This document shows, in pieces, positions 42,074 to 50,480 of a DNA stretch of 64,000 nt (positions are counted from its first letter, which is position 1; each line of letters begins with the position of its first letter). The DNA is from Brevibacillus daliensis (GTDB lineage Bacteria; Bacillota; Bacilli; Brevibacillales; Brevibacillaceae). The position numbers were made by a program, and so were the translations under genes. Below the pieces are notes generated by a model. That model searched no databases. It saw only the letters and a list, made by a program, of their open reading frames with translations, and was not told the origin of the DNA. The stretch covers positions 39,693 to 103,692 of the forward strand of contig NZ_JAJISB010000032.1 of NCBI RefSeq assembly GCF_021245735.1. Direction: 5' to 3'.

Positions 42074-42754
42074 CTAATAATCTCCAAGTTCCTCACATTC
42101 TCCCTGTATAAGAAACTCTTCAAATGAATATTGTGTAGCTTTCTCATTGTATGTTTCCTCTGGACGTATACACTTGATAGTATCCTCATTCTTATTCGTA
42201 TCATGGATTCGAATAGCGTTTATCCTTTCAGGCAATTGTAGTTGAAACTCATATAATTTTTTGAGGGTAACTCGAAGATCTTCTTCATTATCAATTGGTT
42301 TCGCTACTTGTAACAAATGGATAGTACAATCAACTCTGTCAGCACAGCTATACGCATAAAAGAACGATTTGTTTTGACGATAGGAATACCTTTCTTTGGG
42401 AACCGAAAAGTTACGTTCTCTAAGCTGCTGCCCATATTCTTCATGTAAACCAAGCATTTTCGAGTTACTCCATGCCTTAGTGAAATGATACGGCACTACC
42501 TTTCCTTTCCACTTAACAATCATTTCAAAGCGAACAGGAACTGGATCACTTACTTCCGCAGTCACTTCATACCCACCAAGTCCGTTGTGATAAAAAAGCT
42601 CATCTACAATTTTAATTTCTTGTTGAAACTGCTCTTTAATGTATGCAACTGCGATCATTGCAGCTTTTTCCTCTTCAATTGGTGCACATGCTCTCCATAT
42701 TACTATAAATAGCAGAAGACTGATTCCCATCGGAATATATATCAAATACTTCAT
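42074..42754 (-). CDS. Hypothetical exported or membrane-anchored protein (226 aa)
   Basis: An N-terminal membrane helix or signal anchor (MKYLIYIPMGISLLLFIVIW) is followed by a soluble domain of about 200 residues rich in charged and aromatic residues. A Cys follows the hydrophobic stretch (WRACAPIE), but the lipobox is poor. No family was recognised. The next gene upstream on the other strand is divergent. Probably an external or cell-wall face protein. Confidence 0.7.
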   Translation of the reverse strand: MKYLIYIPMGISLLLFIVIWRACAPIEEEKAAMIAVAYIKEQFQQEIKIVDELFYHNGLGGYEVTAEVSDPVPVRFEMIVKWKGKVVPYHFTKAWSNSKMLGLHEEYGQQLRERNFSVPKERYSYRQNKSFFYAYSCADRVDCTIHLLQVAKPIDNEEDLRVTLKKLYEFQLQLPERINAIRIHDTNKNEDTIKCIRPEETYNEKATQYSFEEFLIQGECEELGDY

Positions 42755-42903
42755 TGGTTAGATACTCCTCCATTTTTTCATGAAAACTACATTATAGAAT
42801 ACACCAACTTCACAAATTCGTAAAATATTCAGTTATTTATAACAAAGCTACTTTTATTAAAAAGAGAATAATATTCATACATGTAAGGAAAGGGGATATA
42901 GAG

Positions 42904-43293
42904 ATGACGAAGGAGCGAAATGATCATTCCTTTCTTCACAAGCGGATGCCTTCTAATAGTCCAGATAGTTCCGCAGATGTAGGTGATATAAAAGACTTAC
43001 CCGGATTCGGGAAACCGTTAAAAGAAAGCTACCTTAAAGGTGATGCCCTTAGCAACGTGTTAAAAGAAGCTAACTACATTCCTTCGTGGGTAGATCTACA
43101 ACACTCCATTCGAGATGAACTGAAAAAGCTTGTAGATAAAAAAGCAACAGCTCATAATAAAAAACTCATGATCAGTGAAATTGAAGAGATCAATAAACTT
43201 ATTGCTAAATACAACCGAAATTGTCCACCCATTATGCAACGAGGACAAATCACCTATGAGAATATGGAACAGAAACTGGAAACGTACGAGTAA
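42904..43293 (+). CDS. DUF1992 (DnaJ-homologue subfamily C28-like) protein
   Basis: This 129-residue protein carries the DUF1992 signature GDIKDLPGFGKPLKES and then a helix, PSWVDLQHSIRDELKKLVDK. The family is found in many bacteria and in the eukaryotic DNAJC28. Function is not known. GGAAAGGGG lies ahead of ATG 42904. A bidirectional terminator follows. Confidence 0.88.
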   Translation: MTKERNDHSFLHKRMPSNSPDSSADVGDIKDLPGFGKPLKESYLKGDALSNVLKEANYIPSWVDLQHSIRDELKKLVDKKATAHNKKLMISEIEEINKLIAKYNRNCPPIMQRGQITYENMEQKLETYE

Positions 43294-43316
43294 CTAACAT
43301 TCTAAGTTGCTAAAAA

Positions 43317-43378
43317 TAAAAGCACTCCTCACGGAAACGATTGCTCAATCATTCCAAATAGGGAGTGCAATTTTAATT
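43317..43378. terminator. Bidirectional terminator after DUF1992 gene
   Basis: GCACTCC pairs with GGAGTGC, with an inner stem AACGATT/AATCATT. T-rich tracts follow on both strands, so it may serve the DUF1992 gene and the opposite-strand remnant. Confidence 0.7.
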
Positions 43379-43417
43379 ATGCTAAAAATTTCTATCTGTA
43401 TTATGAACTAGACAGCA

Positions 43418-43868
43418 TCAATCTTTATATGGGTCGAACTCGTCTGCTCCTGCCATATAGACCCCGATCGGTTTTAATACATGCATAACATCCAATGTTT
43501 CTTCATGGGCATGTAGCACTTCGTATAACTTCTTGTATACAAACGGACTTTCATCCGTTCCTGCTCCACGCAGTTCTACTCCAAATGAATCAATAGCAGC
43601 CTTCATCTGTTCGCGAGTAATTTTCCCGCCACTTCTCTTTTTCGTCTTCCAATTCATTCTACCTGCCGCTTCGGTTCGACTCATGATTCGACCCGCACCA
43701 TGAACGGTACTATAAAAAGCAACTTTATTCTCTTAACGAATCCTTCCCACGTACAATTACAGATATATCTCCCATACTTCCACTGATAAAACCCATTTGT
43801 CCAGGTGCAGATGGGGTGGCACCTTTTCTGACAACCACATACTCCTTGCCATTGTGCTCCTCTTTCCA
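43418..43868 (-). pseudogene. rtcB: rtcB-like RNA ligase, C-terminal remnant with frameshift
   Basis: About 150 residues match the C-terminal third of RtcB-family RNA ligases: WKEEHNGKEYVVVRKGAT, then PGQMGFISGSMGD, HGAGR-type VHGAGRIMSRTEA, and SFGVELRGAGTDESPFVYK. Near 43733 the frame is broken by a small indel (LRE then stop; homology resumes one frame over). The N-terminal two thirds are missing: matching sequence ends at about 43868, right at a hairpin that looks like an insertion-sequence end. The gene cannot make functional RtcB. Confidence 0.8.
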
Positions 43869-43869
43869 T

Positions 43870-43917
43870 CCCCTACTTTCACTGGTGTTGTCGCACCTTC
43901 ACGTTTAGAAGTGGGGG
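43870..43917 (+). mobile_element. Possible IS200/IS605-type end hairpin
   Basis: CCCCTACTTTC pairs imperfectly with GAAGTGGGGG around a loop containing a second short stem (GGTG/CACC). Such imperfect end hairpins mark IS200/IS605 elements. It lies exactly where the rtcB homology is cut off. No transposase gene remains here. Confidence 0.4.
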
Positions 43918-43954
43918 ACTTCTTTCGGATTAAGTTAAACTTTGTTCGAAAAAA

Positions 43955-43991
43955 CAAAGGCTAGGGGGATGTTCCCCTAGCCTAGTTTGTT
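43955..43991 (-). terminator. Terminator of SLH-domain protein
   Basis: A strong stem GGCTAGGGGGA/TCCCCTAGCC flanked by AACAAA/TTTGTT has a T-tract on the minus strand (TTTGTTTTTTCG). It overlaps the stop of the surface protein gene. Confidence 0.9.
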
Positions 43992-46404
43992 ACCAACCTA
44001 GTGTTTGAATCGTTCTGTCAATCATGACAGCTAATTCAGCTCTAGTTAGTGGTTTATTTGGATTTAAGTTATTGCTTTGATCACCTTTCATGATTCGGTA
44101 ATCAATTTTATCAACTGCCCAATCTGGAACAGTAGAGCCATCTTTGTATGTTCTAACATTTAGAGGCTGTACGAAGTAACCCGGAGTTGCTTTAAGTGCA
44201 TTCGTAATAAATACACCTGCTTCTGCTCTAGTTACAGCTTGATTCCCGTTAAAGTTTACGCTTAGGTGGTTAGGAATAATATTGGACTTCTTCAAGGGAG
44301 CTACGTAAGATTTAGCCCAATCTGGAACACCTTGCATAGAAGAGATGATGGATTGCTCCTCAGTTACGTTTAATTTAGATACAACGTTGTAAAGAGTGTA
44401 ATCATTTGCATTAGCAGAAACCCCTAGGATTCTAGCTAATGTAGAAGAAAGTTCTGCTTTAGAAATAGCGTTGTTAGGTTTAAAGATCGTACCTTTATTT
44501 CCATTATAACCTTCAAATACACCAATACCGGTTAAACGTTCGATTGAATTCATGGCCCAGTGATTAGCAATGTCTACATATTTTGGTTGGTTCACTGCAA
44601 ACACAGCATACCATGTGTTCATGCCATTGATAGGTTGTGCATTTACTTGAGCTCTGTCTGCTTCAATAGTGGCTTGAGAAGACAATGCTACCCACTGCTT
44701 GGATCTACTGTTGTAGTAGTACATTTTTAATTGTTTACCCTCTGCCTTAGCTTTATTTATCTTAGCAGTGTCGTAAACATTTATGGATACAGTGGATATC
44801 CCTGCTTTAGCCTGAACGCTCTCAGGGAAAGCAATGTGACCATTTGAACGACCTAACAATTCATTAGGTTTCAAATTATCAACAGAAGGCTTTGTAGTAA
44901 AACCGGAGACCTTAGAGCCAGAAGTTCCATTAGTGGAGGAACTGTTATTGGAGGAACTACTGCTTCCATTACTATTGTTAGAATTACTGTCATCTTTCTT
45001 TTTACGATAAACATTTATTACATATTCAGTTTCTTCTCCATCTTTATCTTTGATTATAACTTTGATCTTATTGTTACCCTCTTTTAATTTGATTTCATCA
45101 GAATATCTTTCGTTTTTAGCTTTTTCACCGTCAACTTTGATAGTGAAGTCTTTATAATCGTCTGTGTCTACGGTTACTTTTACTTTAATAGTCTTCTCAC
45201 CGTAAGGAACTTCTACATCATACTTATATTTATCCTTTTTAAACTTAGGGTCCAGTTTACCCTCAGATACTTGGATACTGTCAGCTACAATATCTTTCTT
45301 TTTAGGAGGCTTTTCTGCGGTTTTAGCATCCACAGTAGTAGGGTCTGTACTTACCACTTCTCCATTAGGTCCAGAAGGTAAGTAGGCGATCAACTCATAA
45401 GAATATTTCTTATTTGAATCAAGATCAGACTCCGTAAATTCAAGCATACCATTCTTAGGAGTTACTTTACCTAAATTAGTGCTAGTTCCTGTTTTGTTGA
45501 CTACTTTAAGAGAAAAAGTACCGTCTCCATTAGGAGTATAGATCCACTCTGAGTTACGAGTTACCACATAACCAGTAGCTCCTTCTACTTGTTTAAAGTT
45601 AAAAGATACTTTGTTATGAGTGGAATCTACGTTAGACTTCTCCACCTTGGTTACAGGAGGTGTTTTTACTACGTACTCAACTGGAGCACTTTCCCCATAT
45701 TTGTTCTTAGCGACAACATAGTACTTATGTAACTTATTAGGAGTTACAGTGTCATCCTTAACTACTGTACTCTTCGTCTTAGCTATAAGCACGTTGTCGT
45801 CTCTCTTCAAGATGTACTCATCAGCACCCTTAACTTCTGACCACTGTAAAACAATAGACGAAGATTGTACTTTGGATGCTTTGAAATTGGCAGGCTGTGC
45901 AGGAGCAACTTCATTCGGATTAGGTACACTGTCAGCTAATGTAGTTGCATTTGTAGTTGTAGGTGCGCTTTCAGTGACTCCGTCCGCACCAATAGCAACT
46001 AATGTCACTACATAGGTAGTTTCCCCTTTTAGCTTCTCAACTGTAACAGTGGGCGTGCTCTGGGTATTGTCAACAAAAATAGTTTCTGAACCCACACTCA
46101 ATTTATATTTCTTTGCAGCCTCTACTTTATCCCAGTTTAAAGTAATAGAGTTACTTGTGGTTCCTGTTACTTTAAGGTTAGTTGGCTGACTGATTTGAGT
46201 GGTTTCAGCTTGAACTTCTTCTTTTTTAGTATCAACTGCATTACTGTTTGATTTTACCACGTCCTCAGTTACTACGGGTGTTACATTCTCAGATGCATGT
46301 GCCACGTTATTCTCGATGCCCACATACGGAATAAATCCAGACCCGGATAATACTGTGGCTACTGCGGTTAAAGCGGTTAGTGAACTCCTTAACCCTTTTT
46401 TCAC
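43990..46404 (-). CDS. Surface protein with fibronectin type III, cadherin-like and three SLH domains
   Basis: This 804-residue secreted protein has a signal peptide, MKKGLRSSLTALTAVATVLS. Two fibronectin type III domains follow (about 75-160 and 165-250; QPTNLKVTGTTSNSITLNW, QPANFKASKVQSSSIVLQW) and a third related segment to 360. A cadherin-like domain (about 373-470; KVKVTVDTDDYKDFTIKVDG) and a Ser/Asn linker (about 475-500) come next. Three S-layer-homology repeats close the protein (about 620-804; WAMNSIERLTGIGVFEGYNG, PDWAKSYVAPLKKSNIIPNH, PDWAVDKIDYRIMKGDQSNN). The SLH repeats bind secondary cell-wall polymer, so the protein coats the cell. It probably binds other surfaces or proteins through the fibronectin part. 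Confidence 0.9.
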   Translation of the reverse strand: MKKGLRSSLTALTAVATVLSGSGFIPYVGIENNVAHASENVTPVVTEDVVKSNSNAVDTKKEEVQAETTQISQPTNLKVTGTTSNSITLNWDKVEAAKKYKLSVGSETIFVDNTQSTPTVTVEKLKGETTYVVTLVAIGADGVTESAPTTTNATTLADSVPNPNEVAPAQPANFKASKVQSSSIVLQWSEVKGADEYILKRDDNVLIAKTKSTVVKDDTVTPNKLHKYYVVAKNKYGESAPVEYVVKTPPVTKVEKSNVDSTHNKVSFNFKQVEGATGYVVTRNSEWIYTPNGDGTFSLKVVNKTGTSTNLGKVTPKNGMLEFTESDLDSNKKYSYELIAYLPSGPNGEVVSTDPTTVDAKTAEKPPKKKDIVADSIQVSEGKLDPKFKKDKYKYDVEVPYGEKTIKVKVTVDTDDYKDFTIKVDGEKAKNERYSDEIKLKEGNNKIKVIIKDKDGEETEYVINVYRKKKDDSNSNNSNGSSSSSNNSSSTNGTSGSKVSGFTTKPSVDNLKPNELLGRSNGHIAFPESVQAKAGISTVSINVYDTAKINKAKAEGKQLKMYYYNSRSKQWVALSSQATIEADRAQVNAQPINGMNTWYAVFAVNQPKYVDIANHWAMNSIERLTGIGVFEGYNGNKGTIFKPNNAISKAELSSTLARILGVSANANDYTLYNVVSKLNVTEEQSIISSMQGVPDWAKSYVAPLKKSNIIPNHLSVNFNGNQAVTRAEAGVFITNALKATPGYFVQPLNVRTYKDGSTVPDWAVDKIDYRIMKGDQSNNLNPNKPLTRAELAVMIDRTIQTLGW

Positions 46405-46750
46405 TTTAAATCTTCCCCTCTTCTTCTTTTAGCAGTTATAGTCCAGTGCACTGCTGATATCTCCTATAACTGCGTAAAGTTATTATCGAGTAAACCCCAA
46501 ATTGACTTGAAATTTACCTTAATATAAACTTCTACTCGTCTATGAAACTAAACTCGATAATACATTTTTTATTTTTGTACTAATGTAGTTACTCCTCTCC
46601 CCAATCACATCTTAATCACCACCTCTCCCTTTAAAGGTCATGGGAATTCAGTATTGATATGCCCTCCGAATCATAACTCTCCCCATCTTCCTAACATATG
46701 TTGATCGCTTGTATAAGGAAGCTAAATCGTACTTGACTTATTTTTCATAA
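46405..46750. other. Region upstream of SLH protein
   Basis: About 345 AT-rich bases holding the promoter and leader of the surface protein on the minus strand. No gene or structured RNA was recognised. Confidence 0.45.
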
Positions 46751-46752
46751 AA

Positions 46753-46806
46753 TAACAGAAACTCTGTCTATTAATAAGACAGATATTATAACTAAAAGGT
46801 TACGTT
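46753..46806 (+). repeat. Imperfect direct repeat, copy 1 (flanks acetyltransferase gene)
   Basis: TAACAGAAACTCTGTCTATT continues as TAATAAGACA and then AAAGGTTACG. A closely similar stretch occurs at 47453-47505. The part CTGTCT-ATTAATA-AGACAG can form a small hairpin. Confidence 0.6.
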
Positions 46807-46827
46807 TTTACGTTCAAAACTGACAGG

Positions 46828-47298
46828 CTATAGTGTTTTAACAAATAAAACTCGATTTTGTTTTACACCATCATAATTACTATGTACATCAATCCCGTCT
46901 ACAATTGTATTTCCTTTTTCAATAACAAATCCCAGTTTTGTGTGGTAAGCGATTGAATTTTTATTCTCCGGCGAAGTTACACAACGGACAGTTTTAACCC
47001 CGTTTTCCTGTACTTTATTAAAAAATGTTAGATAAAGTTTACGTCCAATGCCTATTTGGCGGTACTTTGGATGTATGCCTACAAAATGAATATAAGCTTC
47101 ATTGTTTCTTGTTTGAGATAAAAATCCAATGAGAAAGCCTACAATCTCCCCATTTTCTTCAACGATATAACTAGTTTCTTGAAAGTGGTCAAAAAATAAC
47201 TTCGGTAACTTATCAGTCATTTGACGACCGTTCCACCAGTCATTTAAGACAGGAATAATCAACTTGTAATCTGAGGATTTCACATTTCTTATTTTCAT
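46828..47298 (-). CDS. GNAT family N-acetyltransferase
   Basis: This 156-residue acetyltransferase has the acetyl-CoA motif VGIHPKYRQIGIGRKLYL. It is preceded by IVGFLIGFLSQTRNNEAYIHFVGI and followed by RCVTSPENKNSIAYHTKLGF. GAGGTG before ATG 47298 decides the start; an earlier frame start at 47343 has none. Substrate unknown. The gene is bracketed by imperfect direct repeats at 46753 and 47453, which suggests it may have been inserted as a cassette. Confidence 0.88.
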   Translation of the reverse strand: MKIRNVKSSDYKLIIPVLNDWWNGRQMTDKLPKLFFDHFQETSYIVEENGEIVGFLIGFLSQTRNNEAYIHFVGIHPKYRQIGIGRKLYLTFFNKVQENGVKTVRCVTSPENKNSIAYHTKLGFVIEKGNTIVDGIDVHSNYDGVKQNRVLFVKTL

Positions 47299-47645
47299 AA
47301 CATTCACCTCATTCTTTGCTTTTTGATGAAAAGAAGAAACCACATTAGCCTATTGAGCTAACGGATGACACTTGTAGTAAGTAAAGAAGTTGTGACTGTA
47401 AATTACATTTTATTCCATTTTTTTATTTCATGATACACCTTTATTCTTTAACTAACAGAACTCTATCTATTAATAAGACATATACTTCAGCGAAAGGTTG
47501 CTTTTTTTTCAGAATTTTTTGTTGAAACGTGGTCTTTGGAATAGAATTTGCTCCGTCCATATTCGCCTCCCCTTCCCCCCACCCCTTTGTTTTGTTACAA
47601 TGTGCTAGAAATAGTGTTTAGCAAACATATAAAGGGGTTTTACAG
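47299..47645. other. Intergenic region between acetyltransferase and PPIase genes
   Basis: About 350 bases. It contains the second direct repeat at 47453-47505 and the promoter region of the lipoprotein gene on the + strand. No further gene was supported. Confidence 0.4.
47453..47505 (+). repeat. Imperfect direct repeat, copy 2
   Basis: TAACAGAACTCTATCTATTA continues TAAGACATA and then CGAAAGGTTGC. It matches copy 1 at 46753-46806 with a few changes and gaps. The two copies flank the acetyltransferase gene. Confidence 0.6.
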
Positions 47646-48350
47646 ATGAACAAAGTAACGAAATTACTCGTCATGTGCCTATTAACCTTATCGCTTGCCG
47701 CCTGTGGTACTGCCAATAACACAGACGAATCAGCAACTGGTTCTAACACTCCTGCTGGACAGGACGAACAAAAGGCAGATGGGAACAAAGAACAAAACAA
47801 AATAAAGCAATACGATAAAGAGCCTGAAATGACCCTTGATATCAATAAAAATTATCAGGCCGTTATTGATACGAACAAGGGATCATTCACGATTGAACTA
47901 TTTGCTAAGGATGCTCCTAAAGCAGTAAATAACTTTATTTTCCTGGCTAAGGATGATTTTTACGATGGTGTTACCTTCCATCGAATTATGAAAAGCTTTA
48001 TGATCCAAACGGGAGATCCACTAGGTAATGGAACAGGTGGACCAGGTTACCAATTTGAGGATGAATTAAACAATGGTCATCAATATGAAAAGGGAGTCAT
48101 TGCCATGGCAAATGCTGGTCCCCATACAAATGGTAGCCAATTTTTCATTGGAACAGGTAAAGATGTTACCGGATTAAACTCCCAGCCTTTTTATACCATT
48201 TTCGGTAAAGTTATAGATGGCATGGATACTGTGGACAAGATCGCTTCAACCCCTGTCAAAGCGGGTAATATGGGCGAAGTAAGCACTCCTACCGAGGAAG
48301 TAGTCATTAAGGATATTACGATTAAAGAGGTTTCTGCAGAGAAAAAATAG
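47646..48350 (+). CDS. Cyclophilin-type peptidyl-prolyl isomerase lipoprotein
   Basis: The 234-residue protein has a lipoprotein signal (MNKVTKLLVMCLLTLSLAAC) with lipobox LAAC. A Ser/Gln-rich linker follows, then a cyclophilin domain (ITIELFAKDAPKAVNNFIFL; VTFHRIMKSFMIQTGDP; GSQFFIGTGK). It should help fold secreted proteins on the outer membrane face, as PrsA-type foldases do. AAAGGGG precedes ATG 47646. A terminator follows at 48370. Confidence 0.93.
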   Translation: MNKVTKLLVMCLLTLSLAACGTANNTDESATGSNTPAGQDEQKADGNKEQNKIKQYDKEPEMTLDINKNYQAVIDTNKGSFTIELFAKDAPKAVNNFIFLAKDDFYDGVTFHRIMKSFMIQTGDPLGNGTGGPGYQFEDELNNGHQYEKGVIAMANAGPHTNGSQFFIGTGKDVTGLNSQPFYTIFGKVIDGMDTVDKIASTPVKAGNMGEVSTPTEEVVIKDITIKEVSAEKK

Positions 48351-48369
48351 CTTGAAACAAATGGATAAT

Positions 48370-48416
48370 AAGACTGTATTTGTTCGTAATAGAGCAATAC
48401 AGTCTTTTTATTTTCC
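48370..48416 (+). terminator. Terminator of PPIase gene
   Basis: AAGACTGTATT pairs with AATACAGTCTT around a fourteen-base loop, followed by TTTATTTT. Confidence 0.85.
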
Positions 48417-48652
48417 AGTACCCTCCTATTGTTCGGCACTTCAATGTATAGCTAATATGATTGGAGACCTGCATATTGGGTATCTCTCATAAAGTAGCAG
48501 AAGACTAACAAAAGAATTACAAACGGCAAAAAACGGGAAAATTATAACATTACTTTTATTCCCAATTTTACAAGTATGAACTTGCCGAATTTGTACGTGC
48601 ACGCGGAGCATGGTTATTCCACGTGCATGGACTAAAGAGGAGGCACAATATT

Positions 48653-49414
48653 TTGCTATATACCGAAAAAGACTCTTGGGTACGTACCTTGGCTTATATG
48701 TTTTTAGCCGTCAGTTCATTGGCTATCCTGTTTGCGTTTAAGGGTGGATCATCTCCATACTTTGCTCAAATCTCACCTTCAGACAATCCTACTCCATCTC
48801 CATTACAATCTCCTCCCACAGCTCCTGTTTCCTCACAAAAGAAAGAGAAGGCTAAGGACTCAGAGGCTGAAGCTGTGAAAGAAAAAATGAAAAAAGCACA
48901 ACAGAAGTTAACCGCTTCTGGATTATTCAAAGGAACAGTGGATGGCGTATATACCGATTCATTCCAACAATCGATCGCAGCATTCCAGAGGTTAAAAGGA
49001 TTGCCAGACAATGGAGAATTCACAGAACCAACCTATGAACTGCTTATGCAGACTTCGAATATCAAACAAGAGATTGATATGCTTGAACGTCTGGTATATG
49101 CAGAGAGTCGTGGAGAACCTTATGTTGGTAAAGTTGCGGTAGCAGCCGTCGTGCTAAACCGAGTCAGTTCTGAACAGTTCCCAGACACGATTAAAGAGGT
49201 TATTTTTGAAAAGAACGCATTTAGCGTCATTCAAAATGGGAAGTTACCAACTTCTAAGAATCTAGAGTCTAAAAAAGCCGTTCAAGATGCCTTGTTTGGA
49301 CAAGACCCTTCCAAAGGCTCCTTGTATTTCTATAATCCAAGCATCTCTACATCCCAATGGATTTTTAGCAGAAAAACACAAGTAGTTATTGATAACCATG
49401 TCTTTGCTATTTAA
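48653..49414 (+). CDS. Cell-wall hydrolase, SleB/CwlJ-like, with peptidoglycan-binding domain
   Basis: This protein of about 253 residues has an N-terminal membrane helix (VRTLAYMFLAVSSLAILFAF) and a Pro/Ser linker. A peptidoglycan-binding domain (KAQQKLTASGLFKGTVDGVY) and a C-terminal SleB-type hydrolase domain follow (LVYAESRGEPYVGKVAVAAVVLNRV, then GSLYFYNPSISTSQWIFSRK). These enzymes cut spore-cortex or vegetative peptidoglycan. The frame opens at GTG 48623, but AAGAGGAGG overlaps that region and fits TTG 48653. Role in germination is inferred from the family. Confidence 0.88.
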   Translation: MLYTEKDSWVRTLAYMFLAVSSLAILFAFKGGSSPYFAQISPSDNPTPSPLQSPPTAPVSSQKKEKAKDSEAEAVKEKMKKAQQKLTASGLFKGTVDGVYTDSFQQSIAAFQRLKGLPDNGEFTEPTYELLMQTSNIKQEIDMLERLVYAESRGEPYVGKVAVAAVVLNRVSSEQFPDTIKEVIFEKNAFSVIQNGKLPTSKNLESKKAVQDALFGQDPSKGSLYFYNPSISTSQWIFSRKTQVVIDNHVFAI

Positions 49415-49544
49415 TGAAGAGATAACACTCCTGTCCAATGTGATTGGAGTGTTTTTCTTATGCACCTGGCTTGATTATCATTCTGATTCATTGTGATACA
49501 ATATACAGACCATATGGGTTACAAGAAGAAGCAGGGGGTTACAC

Positions 49545-49850
49545 ATGCGTTTGTATAGTCAATTCACACTTGCAGAGTTGCAACAAGAAATGGAAACACT
49601 TCGTCAGCAGCTAGATGAAAAAGAAAAACAGGGAGATTTGGGAGCTGCGGGTATTCTTGAACAAAAATTTTATCTGGCAAAATCATATTACCTGGGAACA
49701 AGTGAATTCCGTATAGGTGGGACATATCAGGTACATAATCAAACTGGGACCTTTACCATACAATATTTTAACGGCGTTTTTGCATGGGGTACATTTGAAC
49801 AGGACCCTGATGGTGAACCAGTAGGATTTCCAATTGGAATGCTTACCTAA
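49545..49850 (+). CDS. yfhH: YfhH family (DUF1811) protein
   Basis: This 101-residue protein matches YfhH of Bacillus: YSQFTLAELQQEMETLRQQL, then LEQKFYLAKSYYL, and the end FNGVFAWGTFEQDPDGEPVG. No function is established. A GGGGG site precedes ATG 49545. The next gene (DUF441) follows after 30 bases on the same strand. Confidence 0.88.
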   Translation: MRLYSQFTLAELQQEMETLRQQLDEKEKQGDLGAAGILEQKFYLAKSYYLGTSEFRIGGTYQVHNQTGTFTIQYFNGVFAWGTFEQDPDGEPVGFPIGMLT

Positions 49851-49880
49851 ACGTACGAGACATAGAAAGTGAGCCAGCTT

Positions 49881-50330
49881 ATGGACATTACTAACCTGAT
49901 ACTATTACTACTTCTTACGTTATCGATCTTGGGCAATAATAATGCTGTTGCAATCGCAGTTGGCATTTTGTTGATGATTCGATTGCTTCATTTAGACAAA
50001 ATGTTCCCGTATATTGAACAGAATGGTTTACACATCGGGATCATTATTTTAACCATTGGTGTAATGGCTCCGCTTGCCAGTGGAAAAATTACCCCTGCCA
50101 TGATCTGGCAGACCTTTACCAATTGGCAGTCTCTTGCAGCTGTCTTTATTGGGATGTTAGTTGCATACCTCGGTGGACGTGGAGCACTCCTGATGACAGC
50201 TAATCCTGTCATTGTTACAGGACTGTTGATTGGTACGATATTGGGTGTTGCCTTGTTTAAAGGTGTGCCCGTTGGACCACTGATTGCCGCTGGCATTGCT
50301 TCCGTTCTATTTCAAATGTTTCCGAAGTAA
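49881..50330 (+). CDS. DUF441 family membrane protein
   Basis: This membrane protein of about 149 residues has four to five helices: LLLLLTLSILGNNNAVAIAV, IGIIILTIGVMAPLASGKIT and AAVFIGMLVAYLGGRGALLM are typical of DUF441 (YeaL family). The frame also opens at GTG 49869, but AAAGTGAG fits ATG 49881. Function unknown. Confidence 0.88.
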   Translation: MDITNLILLLLLTLSILGNNNAVAIAVGILLMIRLLHLDKMFPYIEQNGLHIGIIILTIGVMAPLASGKITPAMIWQTFTNWQSLAAVFIGMLVAYLGGRGALLMTANPVIVTGLLIGTILGVALFKGVPVGPLIAAGIASVLFQMFPK

Positions 50331-50480
50331 TATCCACAATCCTCAGCCGACAAACTAACTAATTAGACGTTTATTCCAAAAAAGAAGATCGTCTCTCTTG
50401 AGTTGAGGTTTTATGCGTATAAGAGATCTCTCCCGGCAAGACTATACCTATGTATAGGTTACTTACTAGGAGGGGTCTTT

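Noticed and set aside
48590..48635. Palindrome-like ACGTGCACG...CACGTGCAT before the SleB-like gene
   Set aside because: The two parts read mainly as short direct copies of ACGTGCA and form no convincing stem or known operator.
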